A DNA stretch of 41,865 nt from positions 1-41,865 of the forward strand of contig CAMBXM010000013.1 in NCBI GenBank assembly GCA_945871815.1, written 5' to 3'. Below, piece by piece: positions 7,608-15,299 of the stretch (within the stretch, counting starts at the first letter, position 1; every line of letters begins with the position of its first letter). The DNA is from Singulisphaera sp. GP187. GTDB lineage: Bacteria; Planctomycetota; UBA1135; UBA2386. The notes under the pieces are model-generated. The model saw only the letters and a list, made by a program, of their open reading frames with translations, was not told the DNA's origin and did no database searches. The translations under genes and the position numbers were made by a program.

Positions 7608-9143
7608 ATGGCAGTGCCACCGCGCATTGGAATCGTCGACATGGGATCCAACGCGATCCGCATGCTGGTTGCTGAAGTCGGCCCATCGGGCACCACGATC
7701 GTCGAGAACCACCGCCTCCCGGTCCGACTCGGGCGGGAGGTGTTTGCGAGCGGTCAGGTACCCGAGACCCTGATCTCCAACGTCGTGGATGCGTTCCGCC
7801 GGTTTCGAGCGACCTGCGACCGGTTCGAAGTCAAACAGGTTCGGGCGATCGCCACCTCCGCGGTGCGCGAAGCTCGAAATCGCGACGTGTTGATCGATCG
7901 AGTGCGCGCAGCCTCTGGCATCGAGATCGAGGTGATTTCTGGGACCCAGGAGGCATGGCTCTTGGCGCGCGCGGTGGAAACCCGCATCGACTTGCAACGC
8001 GGTCGCTCGGTGCTGGTCGATGTCGGCGGCGGCAGCGTCGAGATCGTCGTGGTCGAAAACGGTCAGGTTGTCGAGGCTGACTCGTACCGCCTTGGCGCGT
8101 TGCGCTTGCTGTCGATGCTGCCCGACGCACAGGCCACCGGCGAGACCTTCGTCGACTTGCTGCAACGCCACCTGCGCGGCCTCGAACGGCGCATTGGCGA
8201 CCATTTCGCCGCTGGGCGGATCGACCGCTACGTCGCCGTCGGTGGCAACATCGAGAGCCTCTGCGACCTCGTCGGTCCAGAGCCGGGCCAGGGCGACATC
8301 GACAGCTGCCGGCTCGACGCTGCCCGCAACGAGGTCCTGGCGCTGGCGGAGCTCAGCTATGACGAACGCATGGCAAAGCGCGGCCTCAAGGCGGATCGCG
8401 CCGACACGATCGTGCCCGCTGGCGTCGTCTACGTCCGCATCGGCGAACTCGCTGGTTGCAGCCACGTGCTGGTGCCTCGCGTCGGCATCAAGGACGGGTT
8501 GCTCGCCGAACTCGCAGCGGGTCACTTCGACGCATTCGCGCCAGAAGCCCATGTGGAGACCGTCTTGTCGGCGTGCCGGGCACTCGGCCGGCGCTACCAC
8601 TTCGAGACCGAGCACGCCGAGACGGTTCTCGAACTCTCGCGCCAGCTGTTCGATCAAATGCGCGAACTGCATGGCCTCGATGCACGAGCACGAGTCTTGC
8701 TCGAGGCCGCCGCGCTGCTCCACGACATCGGCGTCGCGGTCAACAACGACGGACACCACAAGCACTCGCAGTATCTGATCGAGTCGAGCGACATCGTCGG
8801 CCTCGCCGACGACGAACGGCGCTTCGTCGCCCTGCTCGCTCGGTACCACCGTCGCTCGCCACCAAACCGCGAACATGAAGCCTACTCACGGCTGCGTCGC
8901 CGCGACCGCAGCTCCGTCGAACGACTCGCCTCATTGCTGCGACTCGCAGACGCGCTCGACCGCCAACACGCCGGCCTCGTGCGCACGATCTCGGTCCGCT
9001 TTGCCGAGAACCGTGTCGAGCTGTTGCCAAGACTCGCCCCGGGCCAGCACAGTCAACTCACCCTCGAGCGACAGGCTGTCGCCGAGAAGAGCGAGCTGTT
9101 CCAACAGCTCTTCGGCAAGGAAGTCGTGTTGTTGCGACCATGA
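7608..9143 (+). CDS. Exopolyphosphatase / pppGpp phosphohydrolase (Ppx/GppA family)
   Basis: This 511-residue enzyme has the ASKHA-fold phosphatase motifs of Ppx/GppA: DMGSNAIRML at 11-20 (phosphate-1 loop), SGTQEA at 111-116 with catalytic-type Glu115, and DVGGGSVE at 138-145 (phosphate-2 loop). The C-terminal half carries an HD-like helical domain (LLHDIG with H372/D373, then GHHKHSQYLI and ARYHRR). The length matches long Ppx proteins rather than the 300-residue short forms. Its stop overlaps the start of the CYTH/CHAD gene by ATGA, and both families act on polyphosphate, which supports a polyphosphate-degrading role over pppGpp hydrolysis. Activity on either substrate is family knowledge only. 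Confidence 0.88.
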   Translation: MAVPPRIGIVDMGSNAIRMLVAEVGPSGTTIVENHRLPVRLGREVFASGQVPETLISNVVDAFRRFRATCDRFEVKQVRAIATSAVREARNRDVLIDRVRAASGIEIEVISGTQEAWLLARAVETRIDLQRGRSVLVDVGGGSVEIVVVENGQVVEADSYRLGALRLLSMLPDAQATGETFVDLLQRHLRGLERRIGDHFAAGRIDRYVAVGGNIESLCDLVGPEPGQGDIDSCRLDAARNEVLALAELSYDERMAKRGLKADRADTIVPAGVVYVRIGELAGCSHVLVPRVGIKDGLLAELAAGHFDAFAPEAHVETVLSACRALGRRYHFETEHAETVLELSRQLFDQMRELHGLDARARVLLEAAALLHDIGVAVNNDGHHKHSQYLIESSDIVGLADDERRFVALLARYHRRSPPNREHEAYSRLRRRDRSSVERLASLLRLADALDRQHAGLVRTISVRFAENRVELLPRLAPGQHSQLTLERQAVAEKSELFQQLFGKEVVLLRP

Positions 9144-10693
9144 ACCAGGAACGTCAACCGGAGCGCGAGCTCGAGTTCAAGCTGCGCGCAGCGATCGCAA
9201 TCCGCGCCGAAGCTCTCGTAGACGCGCTCCGTGACAGCGGTTTCGAGCTCGCCCCCATGGGCAGCGGGCAGCACCGCGATGTCTACCTCGACGACGACCG
9301 CCAGTGTTTGCTGCGACGGGGGATCGGCCTTCGACTGCGGCGCAGCGAGGACGACGGAGTACTCTGCTACAAGCGCCGCGGAAAACGCGAAGGCGCGTTG
9401 CACGTGCGCACCGAGATCGAGGCGCCGTGGCAAGGAACCGCGCTTCCATCCTGCGCGCAGGCACTACCCGAGCGCTTGCGCGATGCCATCGAGCCATTCT
9501 CGCTGGACCGCCCGTTGCGTCCCATGGTCGAGTTGCACGTCGAGCGCGAGCGCTTGGCGCTGGCCCACGGCGGCACGTCGATCGGCGAGTTCGCCGTCGA
9601 CCGAGTCACTGCCGACGTGAACGGCCGCTCGACGTCATTCTTCGAGATCGAACTCGAAGTGCACGCCGACCTGCCTGCGTGCCACCGCGCGATCGAGCAA
9701 GTGTTGGCGATCCTGCCCGTCGAGCCCGCCATCGATGACAAGCTGACCCACTCGCTGCGTGTGCTTGCGCTGCTGCCCGAGCCGCACGACGACGATACGC
9801 CGCCGCGCACGCTCGGCACCCTGCTCGCGGTGGTTCTGCGCCGTTCGTACGAAGCGCTCCGTCAACACGAAGCGGCGGTGCGAGGCAGCGGCGCCCCCAC
9901 GGACGTGCACGCGCTCCGGGTAAGCCTGCGCCGCTTGCGAGTGCTCTTTGGCGCGTTCCGCTCACTGTTCCATCCAGAGGCGCTCGTGCGGGCGAAGCAG
10001 GCAGTGATCTCGCTGCACCGCGCTTGCGCGGAGGTACGCGCCTGCGACGTCCAATTGCAACGACTGCCGCGGCTGCTGAATCGCGTCCCGTCGGCGTTGC
10101 GCGCCGAGATGGACCGATTGACGGACATGCTGGGGAGAACCCGCGAGGGCGCGCTGGCGAGTGTTCGTGAGCACTTGCGCGGCGAGTCCCATCTCCAGGA
10201 ACTCGCCCAGCTCGGAATCTTGTGCGAAGGCGGTGAGTTCGAGCCGAGCGAAAGCGCGCTGCCCGCCGCCAGCGCGGCGATCGCGCGACGGCGTGCCGCA
10301 CGCCACGTGCGCAAGTTGCTGCGCGAACTTGGCGAGGACCCGCCCATCAACCAGGTCCACGAGCTGCGACTCGCGACGAAGCGCTTGCGTATCCTGTGCC
10401 AGGAACTCGCCCCGACTGTGCCCTCACTGGGCAACCGCGCACGAGGCCGCGTCGACCAGGCGCTGGTCAAAATGGGGGCGCTCTGCGACCACACCGCCGA
10501 GGTCGATCGCCTGCTGTTGCTGATCGAACCGCCGAGCGCAGAGCCTGCGAGGCCGCGAGCCGCCGCACTGTTTGGCTCGCTTGCAACCCTGAGCCATGCT
10601 TCCTACCAAGATGCAGGGAAGGCCGCGCGCAAGGCGTGCGCTCGCCTGGACCGACGCTGGCTTTGGCGCGAGCTGGGGCCCCGACAGCTCTAA
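9140..10693 (+). CDS. CYTH and CHAD domain protein (triphosphatase-like)
   Basis: This 517-residue two-domain protein starts with a CYTH tunnel domain: the metal/triphosphate-binding ExExK motif is E10-L-E12-F-K14, followed by a basic DVYLDDD...LLRRGIGLRLRR strand pattern and CYKRRGK. The CYTH domain covers about residues 8-205. From about 225 a CHAD domain follows, with two characteristic helices bearing conserved histidines and arginines (VHALRVSLRRLRVLF and VHELRLATKRLRIL). The CHAD domain is known to bind polyphosphate, and CYTH proteins such as E. coli YgiF cleave inorganic triphosphate. Its start codon is inside the ppx stop (ATGA), so translation is probably coupled. Together the pair likely controls polyphosphate or triphosphate levels. 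Confidence 0.9.
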   Translation: MNQERQPERELEFKLRAAIAIRAEALVDALRDSGFELAPMGSGQHRDVYLDDDRQCLLRRGIGLRLRRSEDDGVLCYKRRGKREGALHVRTEIEAPWQGTALPSCAQALPERLRDAIEPFSLDRPLRPMVELHVERERLALAHGGTSIGEFAVDRVTADVNGRSTSFFEIELEVHADLPACHRAIEQVLAILPVEPAIDDKLTHSLRVLALLPEPHDDDTPPRTLGTLLAVVLRRSYEALRQHEAAVRGSGAPTDVHALRVSLRRLRVLFGAFRSLFHPEALVRAKQAVISLHRACAEVRACDVQLQRLPRLLNRVPSALRAEMDRLTDMLGRTREGALASVREHLRGESHLQELAQLGILCEGGEFEPSESALPAASAAIARRRAARHVRKLLRELGEDPPINQVHELRLATKRLRILCQELAPTVPSLGNRARGRVDQALVKMGALCDHTAEVDRLLLLIEPPSAEPARPRAAALFGSLATLSHASYQDAGKAARKACARLDRRWLWRELGPRQL

Positions 10694-10756
10694 GCCATTC
10701 TGGCAGTCGCCATCCAAAATGGCAGCTTCCGAGCATGGACGCGATCGAGATATCGA

Positions 10757-10779
10757 GCCTTAACTACTGCATTTAAGGC
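10757..10779. promoter_or_regulatory. Palindrome 7-9-7 upstream of hsp20
   Basis: GCCTTAA (10757-10763) and TTAAGGC (10773-10779) form a perfect inverted repeat with a 9-base spacer. It is centred about 60 bases before the predicted hsp20 start site. Two near-identical GCCATTCYGGCA words flank it (10694-10705 and 10795-10806), and a GCCAT-N5-ATGGC palindrome sits at 10709-10723. The spacing resembles CIRCE but the bases do not match; an activator or repressor site is inferred. Confidence 0.45.
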
Positions 10780-10802
10780 ACTTCGCTCCATCACGCCATT
10801 CC

Positions 10803-10816
10803 GGCACGCCCCTTGC
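10803..10816 (+). promoter_or_regulatory. Sigma-54 (RpoN) type promoter for hsp20
   Basis: GGCACG-N4-TTGC at 10803-10816 has the invariant GG (-24) and GC (-12) separated by exactly 10 bases, and matches the consensus TGGCACG-N4-TTGCW except at the first T and the last W. Transcription would begin near 10828, leaving a leader of about 25 bases with the AGGAG ribosome site at 10842-10846. Sigma-54 promoters require an enhancer-binding activator; none is encoded in the window. Confidence 0.6.
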
Positions 10817-10852
10817 CTACCGGCGGGCATCCAACCTGAATAGGAGCTAGCC

Positions 10853-11275
10853 ATGAACCAACACCCTCTTGCCACCGCCCGCCACCCTCTTGCCGGCCTG
10901 ATGGACTCGTTCTTCGCCGACACGCTTCCCGAGGCGTTCCCAGGTGCCACTGCACCGGCTACCGACATCGCCGAGACCGCGACGACTTTGGTGTTGTCGC
11001 TGGAGCTGCCCGGCATCGCCGAGCAGGACGTGACGATCGAGATCCACGACCGCAATCTGAAGATCAGCGCCGAACGAAAGCTGGCAGACCAGCCCGAAGG
11101 ACTGCGCTGGCACCGCCGCGAGCAGCGCTTTGGCAAGCGCGCACGGACGATCGTGCTGCCCGAAACGGCGAACTGCGCCAGCGTCGATGCCAAGCTCGAG
11201 CACGGCGTGCTCACCATCACCGTGCAGAAGCACGAGAAGCCGCAGCCGGTGCGCGTGCCCATCCGCGCGACCTGA
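10853..11275 (+). CDS. Small heat shock protein, Hsp20/alpha-crystallin family
   Basis: This 140-residue ATP-independent chaperone holds unfolding proteins in the cytoplasm. The alpha-crystallin domain spans about 38-135, with the LVLSLELPGI strand, DRNLKISAER, and the dimer-stabilising A-x-L-x-x-GVL motif (AKLEHGVLTITV, about 114-125). The C-terminal tail carries RVPI, an IXI/V-type oligomerisation motif. The start has a good ribosome site (AGGAG, six bases before ATG). The N-terminal arm is short (about 37 residues). Expression probably depends on the sigma-54-type promoter just upstream, which would tie it to a stress-activated enhancer-binding protein. Confidence 0.93.
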   Translation: MNQHPLATARHPLAGLMDSFFADTLPEAFPGATAPATDIAETATTLVLSLELPGIAEQDVTIEIHDRNLKISAERKLADQPEGLRWHRREQRFGKRARTIVLPETANCASVDAKLEHGVLTITVQKHEKPQPVRVPIRAT

Positions 11276-11285
11276 TCGCGCGGCG

Positions 11286-11314
11286 CCGCCGGTGCCTTTA
11301 CATGGCGCCGGCGG
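11286..11314 (+). terminator. Hairpin after hsp20
   Basis: CCGCCGGTGCC (11286-11296) pairs with GGCGCCGGCGG (11304-11314), 11 bp with one G-T pair and a 7-base loop (TTTACAT). It lies 11 bases after the hsp20 stop and before dtd, so it probably ends or attenuates the hsp20 transcript. There is no T tract. Confidence 0.5.
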
Positions 11315-11346
11315 CCGGCATGCTCACGCCGCATCGTGCTGCGCTC

Positions 11347-11838
11347 ATGATCACAGTCGTCCAACGAGTCCAGCACGCCAGCGTCCGCGTCGAGGACCGC
11401 GAAGTCGGAGCGATTGGCGCCGGACTCATGCTGCTCGTGGGCGTCGAACGCGGCGACAACGAAGCCGACGCTGACGCCACGGCCCAGAAGCTTGCGAAAC
11501 TGCGCTGCTTTCCCGGCCGCACCCCGATGGATGCGACGTGCGCCGAGAGCGGTGGCAGCCTGCTCGTCATCAGCCAGTTCACCTTGGCAGCAGAACTCGC
11601 GGATGGAAACCGCCCGAGCTTCACCGCAGCTGAGGACCCGACGCGCGCAGAAGCGCTCTACCTGCAGGTTGCCAACGGACTGCAGAAGCTCGGCCTATCG
11701 GTCGCCACGGGCGTGTTCGGCGCCAAGATGGCGGTGACACTCTGCAACGATGGACCGGTCACGTTTGTCCTCACGGTCCGCGGTGGACGCGTGCAAAGCC
11801 GTAGAACAAGTCTCGGGGCGACGCCACCGCAGGGATGA
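11347..11838 (+). CDS. dtd: D-aminoacyl-tRNA deacylase
   Basis: This 163-residue enzyme hydrolyses D-amino acids (and mischarged glycine) from tRNA. The catalytic SQFTL is at 76-80, FGAKM at about 124-128, and the cross-subunit Gly-cisPro motif is present as NDGPVTF at 134-140. Other family blocks are VVQRV..ASV at the N-terminus and GNRPSF at 87-92. The length is slightly above the usual 145 because of a polar C-terminal tail (RVQSRRTSLG). The start is ATG 11347; an upstream ATG at 11302 would place the start inside the hsp20 hairpin. It is convergent with the TPR-metallopeptidase, with 6 bases between stops. Confidence 0.93.
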   Translation: MITVVQRVQHASVRVEDREVGAIGAGLMLLVGVERGDNEADADATAQKLAKLRCFPGRTPMDATCAESGGSLLVISQFTLAAELADGNRPSFTAAEDPTRAEALYLQVANGLQKLGLSVATGVFGAKMAVTLCNDGPVTFVLTVRGGRVQSRRTSLGATPPQG

Positions 11839-11844
11839 CTCCGA

Positions 11845-12693
11845 TCAGCCGAGCCCCATCTCGTCGAGGTCGTCTTCGTCGAGCCCAAGGTAGTGACCGA
11901 GTTCGTGGTACAGCGTGATCGAGACCTGCTCGATCAAGTCCTCCCGATCGCGAGCGATCCGCTCGAGATTTCGCTGGAACAAGTAGATGTAGTTCGGCCG
12001 CAACTCCAGCGCGCCGCCGGTGTCCGGCAGCGGCGTCCCGTCGAACAACCCGAGTAGCTCCGGATCAAGATCGTCACCACCGCCGCGCAGAAGCTCGAGC
12101 GCCGGCAAGTCCTGCACGATCACAGGCACACGGTCCAAATGCCGCCGAAACTGCCGCGGCAGCCGTCGCGCCGAAAGGCGCACCTGCACATCGAACTCCC
12201 GCCGCGACAGCCGAACCGGCGTCTGGAAGCGATCAGGATCGGCATCAGCGGCGTGGGCAAAGCACGCATCGGCGCCGGCGAAATCCTCGCGGCGTTCGAG
12301 CAACAACCCGCGAACTACATGGGCATCGATCGGCGCCTGCGCATTCGCAAGGGACTGGTCGCACTCGACCATCGACTCCTCGAACCGGCACTGTCGAAAG
12401 AGCGCCATTGCGAGCCAGCAACGCGAGGTCGGGCACCCCCCGTCCACAGCCAGGACCGCACGAAAGCGGGCCTCGGCGTCGCGCGCACGCCCCAGAGCCA
12501 GCATGGCATCGCCCGCAAGATACAGCAGATCGAGCCGATCGCCTTCGCCGGCGGCGAGGGCCTTCTCGGCCAGCTCGAGCGCTTCCTCGTCGCGCCCGGC
12601 GTCCAGTGCGGACTCAACCCGTGCAACCGCCGGATGGCGCCCCAACACGGGATCGTCGTCGGGCGGGATGATGCCTGCAGGCTCGAGTTCCAT
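11845..12693 (-). CDS. TPR protein with C-terminal zincin-like metallopeptidase domain
   Basis: This 282-residue protein has an N-terminal region of TPR-like helices (about 25-150; for example ALELAEKALAAGEGDRLDLL and ARFRAVLAVDGG) followed by a compact metallopeptidase domain ending with HELGHYLGLDED, where H263, E264 and H267 form HExxH and the acidic residues after GL are possible third ligands. This matches the MMP/zincin-like family (PF06262 type), usually about 120 residues and free-standing. The zinc motif lies only about 15 residues from the C-terminus, as is usual in that family. The ATG at 12693 is preferred because the upstream in-frame sequence is low-complexity. Biological substrates of this family are unknown. 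Confidence 0.75.
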   Translation of the reverse strand: MELEPAGIIPPDDDPVLGRHPAVARVESALDAGRDEEALELAEKALAAGEGDRLDLLYLAGDAMLALGRARDAEARFRAVLAVDGGCPTSRCWLAMALFRQCRFEESMVECDQSLANAQAPIDAHVVRGLLLERREDFAGADACFAHAADADPDRFQTPVRLSRREFDVQVRLSARRLPRQFRRHLDRVPVIVQDLPALELLRGGGDDLDPELLGLFDGTPLPDTGGALELRPNYIYLFQRNLERIARDREDLIEQVSITLYHELGHYLGLDEDDLDEMGLG

Positions 12694-13158
12694 GGACCTT
12701 GTCGCGGCGCATCTGGGCCGCGGCTGCCGATGGTGCCCGCCGCAGTCGTCACCTGCAACTGCGCGACTCCTGCGATCCGGCCGTCGCCGGTCCGAACCGC
12801 AGCGCCCGACCGAGCGCGGCCCCATCGACCGGGCCGAATGCCGCCGACGCCAAGTCCCCGCGTGACCTCGCTTGGCTCAAGGCTCGCGGCCAGGAACCTG
12901 GTGGCCTCCGGCGCTCGCCTACGCACCCGCGTGGGCGAGCAGGGACCGCAAGGGACCCTCACACGCGACGATCCACGGCACCGCCGCGCAAGTCGCAGCC
13001 AGGCGCCGGAATCCTGTGCCAGCGAAGCGAGTCGCAGACCAACCAGCCAGCACCGAGCCATGCGGCGACCTGCTGTCGGACCGCCAATTCAGGCGGCGGC
13101 TCGCGCGCGCCGACTCGCGCCGACTCGCGGCGTCGCTGGGCGCCGAGCAGGATCCTCG
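12694..13158. other. Intergenic region, no recognised gene
   Basis: No frame in this 465-base stretch gives a recognisable product; the long minus-strand frame is arginine-rich and continues out of frame through the metallopeptidase gene. A tandem 10-bp repeat (CGACTCGCGC/G at 13111-13130) and a candidate terminator near 13139 are the only structures. A 96-codon plus-strand frame (12872-13162, TTG start) cannot be excluded but has no family hallmarks. Confidence 0.5.
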
Positions 13159-13167
13159 CTAGGCGCC
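13139..13167 (-). terminator. Candidate terminator of the two-component operon
   Basis: GGCGCC at 13139-13144 and GGCGCC at 13162-13167 are self-complementary arms enclosing AGC/GCT and the palindrome AGGATCCT. The structure overlaps the TAG stop of the response regulator. There is no T run, so it is only a possible terminator. Confidence 0.3.
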
Positions 13168-13824
13168 GAGAAGGCCTTCGCGAATCGCGAGGCGCGCGAT
13201 GTCGGCCGGCGAGTGGCAGTCGAGTTTGCGCTGCAAGTTCTCACGGTGCTTCTTCACCGTGCCAACGGACAGAGACAACATCGCCGCCACTTCCTTGTTG
13301 GCCTTGCCGAGCGCCAGGAGTTGGAAGACCTCGCGTTCGCGCTTGGTGAGTTCGTCGAGTGCACAGGACTCGCTCATCGGCATCGAATCGCCACGCACAG
13401 CGCGTGCCATGATGCCACCAGCGACCTTCGGTGACAGGAACGAGTCGCCACGTTGGATCGCGTCGATCGCCAAGCCCAACTCGGTCGGATCGCTGTCCTT
13501 GGACAGGTAGCCATCTGCACCGGCTTGCAACGCCTGCTGCACGAACTTCTGCCCCTCGTGCTGGGATGCCATCAACACCTTGGTGTGCGGGCTGGCCTTC
13601 TTCACGGGCCCGACGGCGTCGATGCCAGAAAGGCCTGGCATTGTGATGTCGAGGATGACCACGTCTGGCTGAAGCGCGGCAACGAGATCGATCCCCTTGC
13701 GCGCGTCGCCCGCATCCCCGACGACCTTGAAGCGCACGTTGCGTTCGATCAACGAACGGAACGCCGCACGGACGATGGCTTGGTCATCGATGAGCACGAT
13801 CGTGATGGGCTTCGCTTCGGTCAT
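13159..13824 (-). CDS. Response regulator, NarL/FixJ type
   Basis: This 221-residue regulator has a receiver domain (acidic pocket D13/D14, phosphoacceptor D59 in VVILDITMPG, S87, K109 in YLSKD) and a C-terminal LuxR-type helix-turn-helix (LTKREREVFQLLALG, then VAAMLSLSVGTVKKH). It is a DNA-binding output protein of a two-component system. Its ATG lies inside the stop of the upstream receiver-kinase gene (ATGA overlap at 13821-13824), so the two are translated together. The target genes are unknown; with a FixL-like kinase across the divergent promoter region, a FixJ-like role in oxygen response is an attractive inference. Confidence 0.9.
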   Translation of the reverse strand: MTEAKPITIVLIDDQAIVRAAFRSLIERNVRFKVVGDAGDARKGIDLVAALQPDVVILDITMPGLSGIDAVGPVKKASPHTKVLMASQHEGQKFVQQALQAGADGYLSKDSDPTELGLAIDAIQRGDSFLSPKVAGGIMARAVRGDSMPMSESCALDELTKREREVFQLLALGKANKEVAAMLSLSVGTVKKHRENLQRKLDCHSPADIARLAIREGLLGA

Positions 13825-14945
13825 GGTGCTTTCAATCGAGTGTCAGGAATGAGCGGACGTGGAAGATAACGCGGTAGCTTCAAGCGGAAGCAGGCCCCAG
13901 GACCGGGAGTGTCCAGGAGCTCAAGCGTGCCGCGATGCGACTCGGCAATCTTGCGGCTGAAGGCAAGACCGATGCCGGTTCCACCTTCTTTCGAACTACG
14001 GAACAGCCGGAAGATTTCGTCTCGTTCGGTGGCGGGAACGCCGGGCCCGTCATCGCGCACGTCGATCCAGGCGTGACTCGAATCGCCACCAACGGACAGC
14101 AGAATGGTGCCCCTTTCGCCGCGCGCCCTCTTGCTGGCGCAGGCCTCGCATGCATTGCGAAGCAAGTTGACCAGCACTTCGGCCAGCAGGTCGGGGTCGG
14201 CATCCACGAGCGCCGACGGACCACCCGTTCGGAGGTCGATCTGCATCGCCGGTCGGTCTGGATGAGCCTCGACTTGCGCAATGGCGTCGCGCGCCACATC
14301 GGCAAGCTCGAGGGCGGCAGTGCTCAACTCGAGTGGTCGAGCGAACGACAGCGTATGCGTCAAGAGACGCTCGATGCGTTGGATGTTCTTGACCAGATCC
14401 TCCACCACGACGCGCTCGGCGATGCCGAGTTTGTCGGCGACGGCGTGCAACGCGTGACGCAGGCTCGTGATCGGCGTGCGGATCTCGTGCGTGAGCAACG
14501 AGGCTTCCTCGCCGAGGATCGCGAGGTTCTTCAACAGCTCCATTTCCTTGGACCGAGCCCGATCGCGCTCGCGCAACAGCTCGACGTGACGCAGTCCACG
14601 CGCCACCACCTCGATCAACTTCACTTTTGTGACCGGCTTGCGGATGTAGTCGAAGGCGCCGTGGCGGACCGCTTCCGACGCCGATTCGATGCTTGGCTGC
14701 CCCGTGATCAAGACCACGGGCTCGCGGCAGCCGCGGCCATCCACGACTTCACGCAGGATCTGCACGCCGTCGAACTCGGGCATCAAGATGTCGGACACCA
14801 GCACATCGAAGCCGCCTGGATGGAGGTGCGCCTCTACCTCGGCGAAGCTCCCGCCGGTCAGGACCTGATGCCCTTCGAGTTCGAGCAAGCGGGCCAGCGT
14901 CCGGCGCAGGTTGGGCTCGTCGTCAATCAGGATGATTCGCGGCAT
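13821..14945 (-). CDS. Receiver-histidine kinase fusion protein
   Basis: This 374-residue cytoplasmic protein begins with a receiver domain (D8/D9/E10, phosphoacceptor D52 in LVSDILMPEFDG, T81, K103) and continues through a helical linker to a histidine kinase core. The H-box is LLTHEIRTPI with H153, the N-box is LLRNACEA, and the ATP-lid motifs are DVRDDGPGVP and GGTGIGLAFS. There is no transmembrane segment or PAS domain. The N-terminal receiver order is the reverse of classic hybrid kinases; such proteins work as intermediate relay kinases that are switched by phosphorylation. ATG 14945 is chosen because the receiver starts at once with PRIILIDDEP. It is coupled to the LuxR-type regulator downstream. 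Confidence 0.88.
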   Translation of the reverse strand: MPRIILIDDEPNLRRTLARLLELEGHQVLTGGSFAEVEAHLHPGGFDVLVSDILMPEFDGVQILREVVDGRGCREPVVLITGQPSIESASEAVRHGAFDYIRKPVTKVKLIEVVARGLRHVELLRERDRARSKEMELLKNLAILGEEASLLTHEIRTPITSLRHALHAVADKLGIAERVVVEDLVKNIQRIERLLTHTLSFARPLELSTAALELADVARDAIAQVEAHPDRPAMQIDLRTGGPSALVDADPDLLAEVLVNLLRNACEACASKRARGERGTILLSVGGDSSHAWIDVRDDGPGVPATERDEIFRLFRSSKEGGTGIGLAFSRKIAESHRGTLELLDTPGPGACFRLKLPRYLPRPLIPDTRLKAP

Positions 14946-15299
14946 GGTTGTCGCACAAAGTCGCTCTGCTCCTCGCAGCAGGTCCATCCAACATGTCGTC
15001 GGCGCCAGGCCATTGCCATAGGCGGCAGAAGGAGAACTTCGGCACTCAGCCCTCCGACCCATGGGGAAGTTCGAACTGTGGACGGTTCACGTACGCACTC
15101 CGGCGTCGATTGGCAGCCCGTCGAGCAACGATCCCGCCATCGCTCGCCCTGCAAACGGACTGCGTTGTTGCATTGGCAACTGCACCGAGTCCCAGGATCT
15201 GGCCCCGTCCACGCCACGCAGAGAGCGGCTCAACCCGCAGGCACCCGCGCACGACGACTTCTTCACGACGGCGACAGCGCATAGCATCGCGCCGCGCGC
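14946..15299. other. Divergent promoter region between two kinase genes
   Basis: No gene is seen in this 354-base stretch. It must hold the promoters of the receiver-kinase operon (minus) and the PAS kinase (plus). Palindromes noted are AGTTCGAACT at 15068-15077 and GTTGC-N4-GCAAC at 15167-15180; either could bind the LuxR-type regulator, but nothing proves it. Confidence 0.45.

Noticed and set aside
10757-10779. Palindrome considered as a CIRCE element
   Set aside because: The 9-base spacer fits, but the arms GCCTTAA/TTAAGGC do not match TTAGCACTC/GAGTGCTAA.
12315-13061. Minus-strand frame of 248 codons spanning the gap before the TPR-metallopeptidase
   Set aside because: Half of it is an out-of-frame shadow of the metallopeptidase gene and the rest is Arg/Gly-rich with no motif.
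13081-13130. Short tandem repeats considered as a CRISPR-like array
   Set aside because: Only two adjacent 10-bp copies exist, with no spacers and no cas genes in the window.
15167-15180. GTTGC-N4-GCAAC palindrome considered as an FNR/CRP-type site
   Set aside because: The TTG-to-CAA distance is 12 bases rather than the 14 of an FNR box (TTGAT-N4-ATCAA), and the flanking A/T bases do not match.
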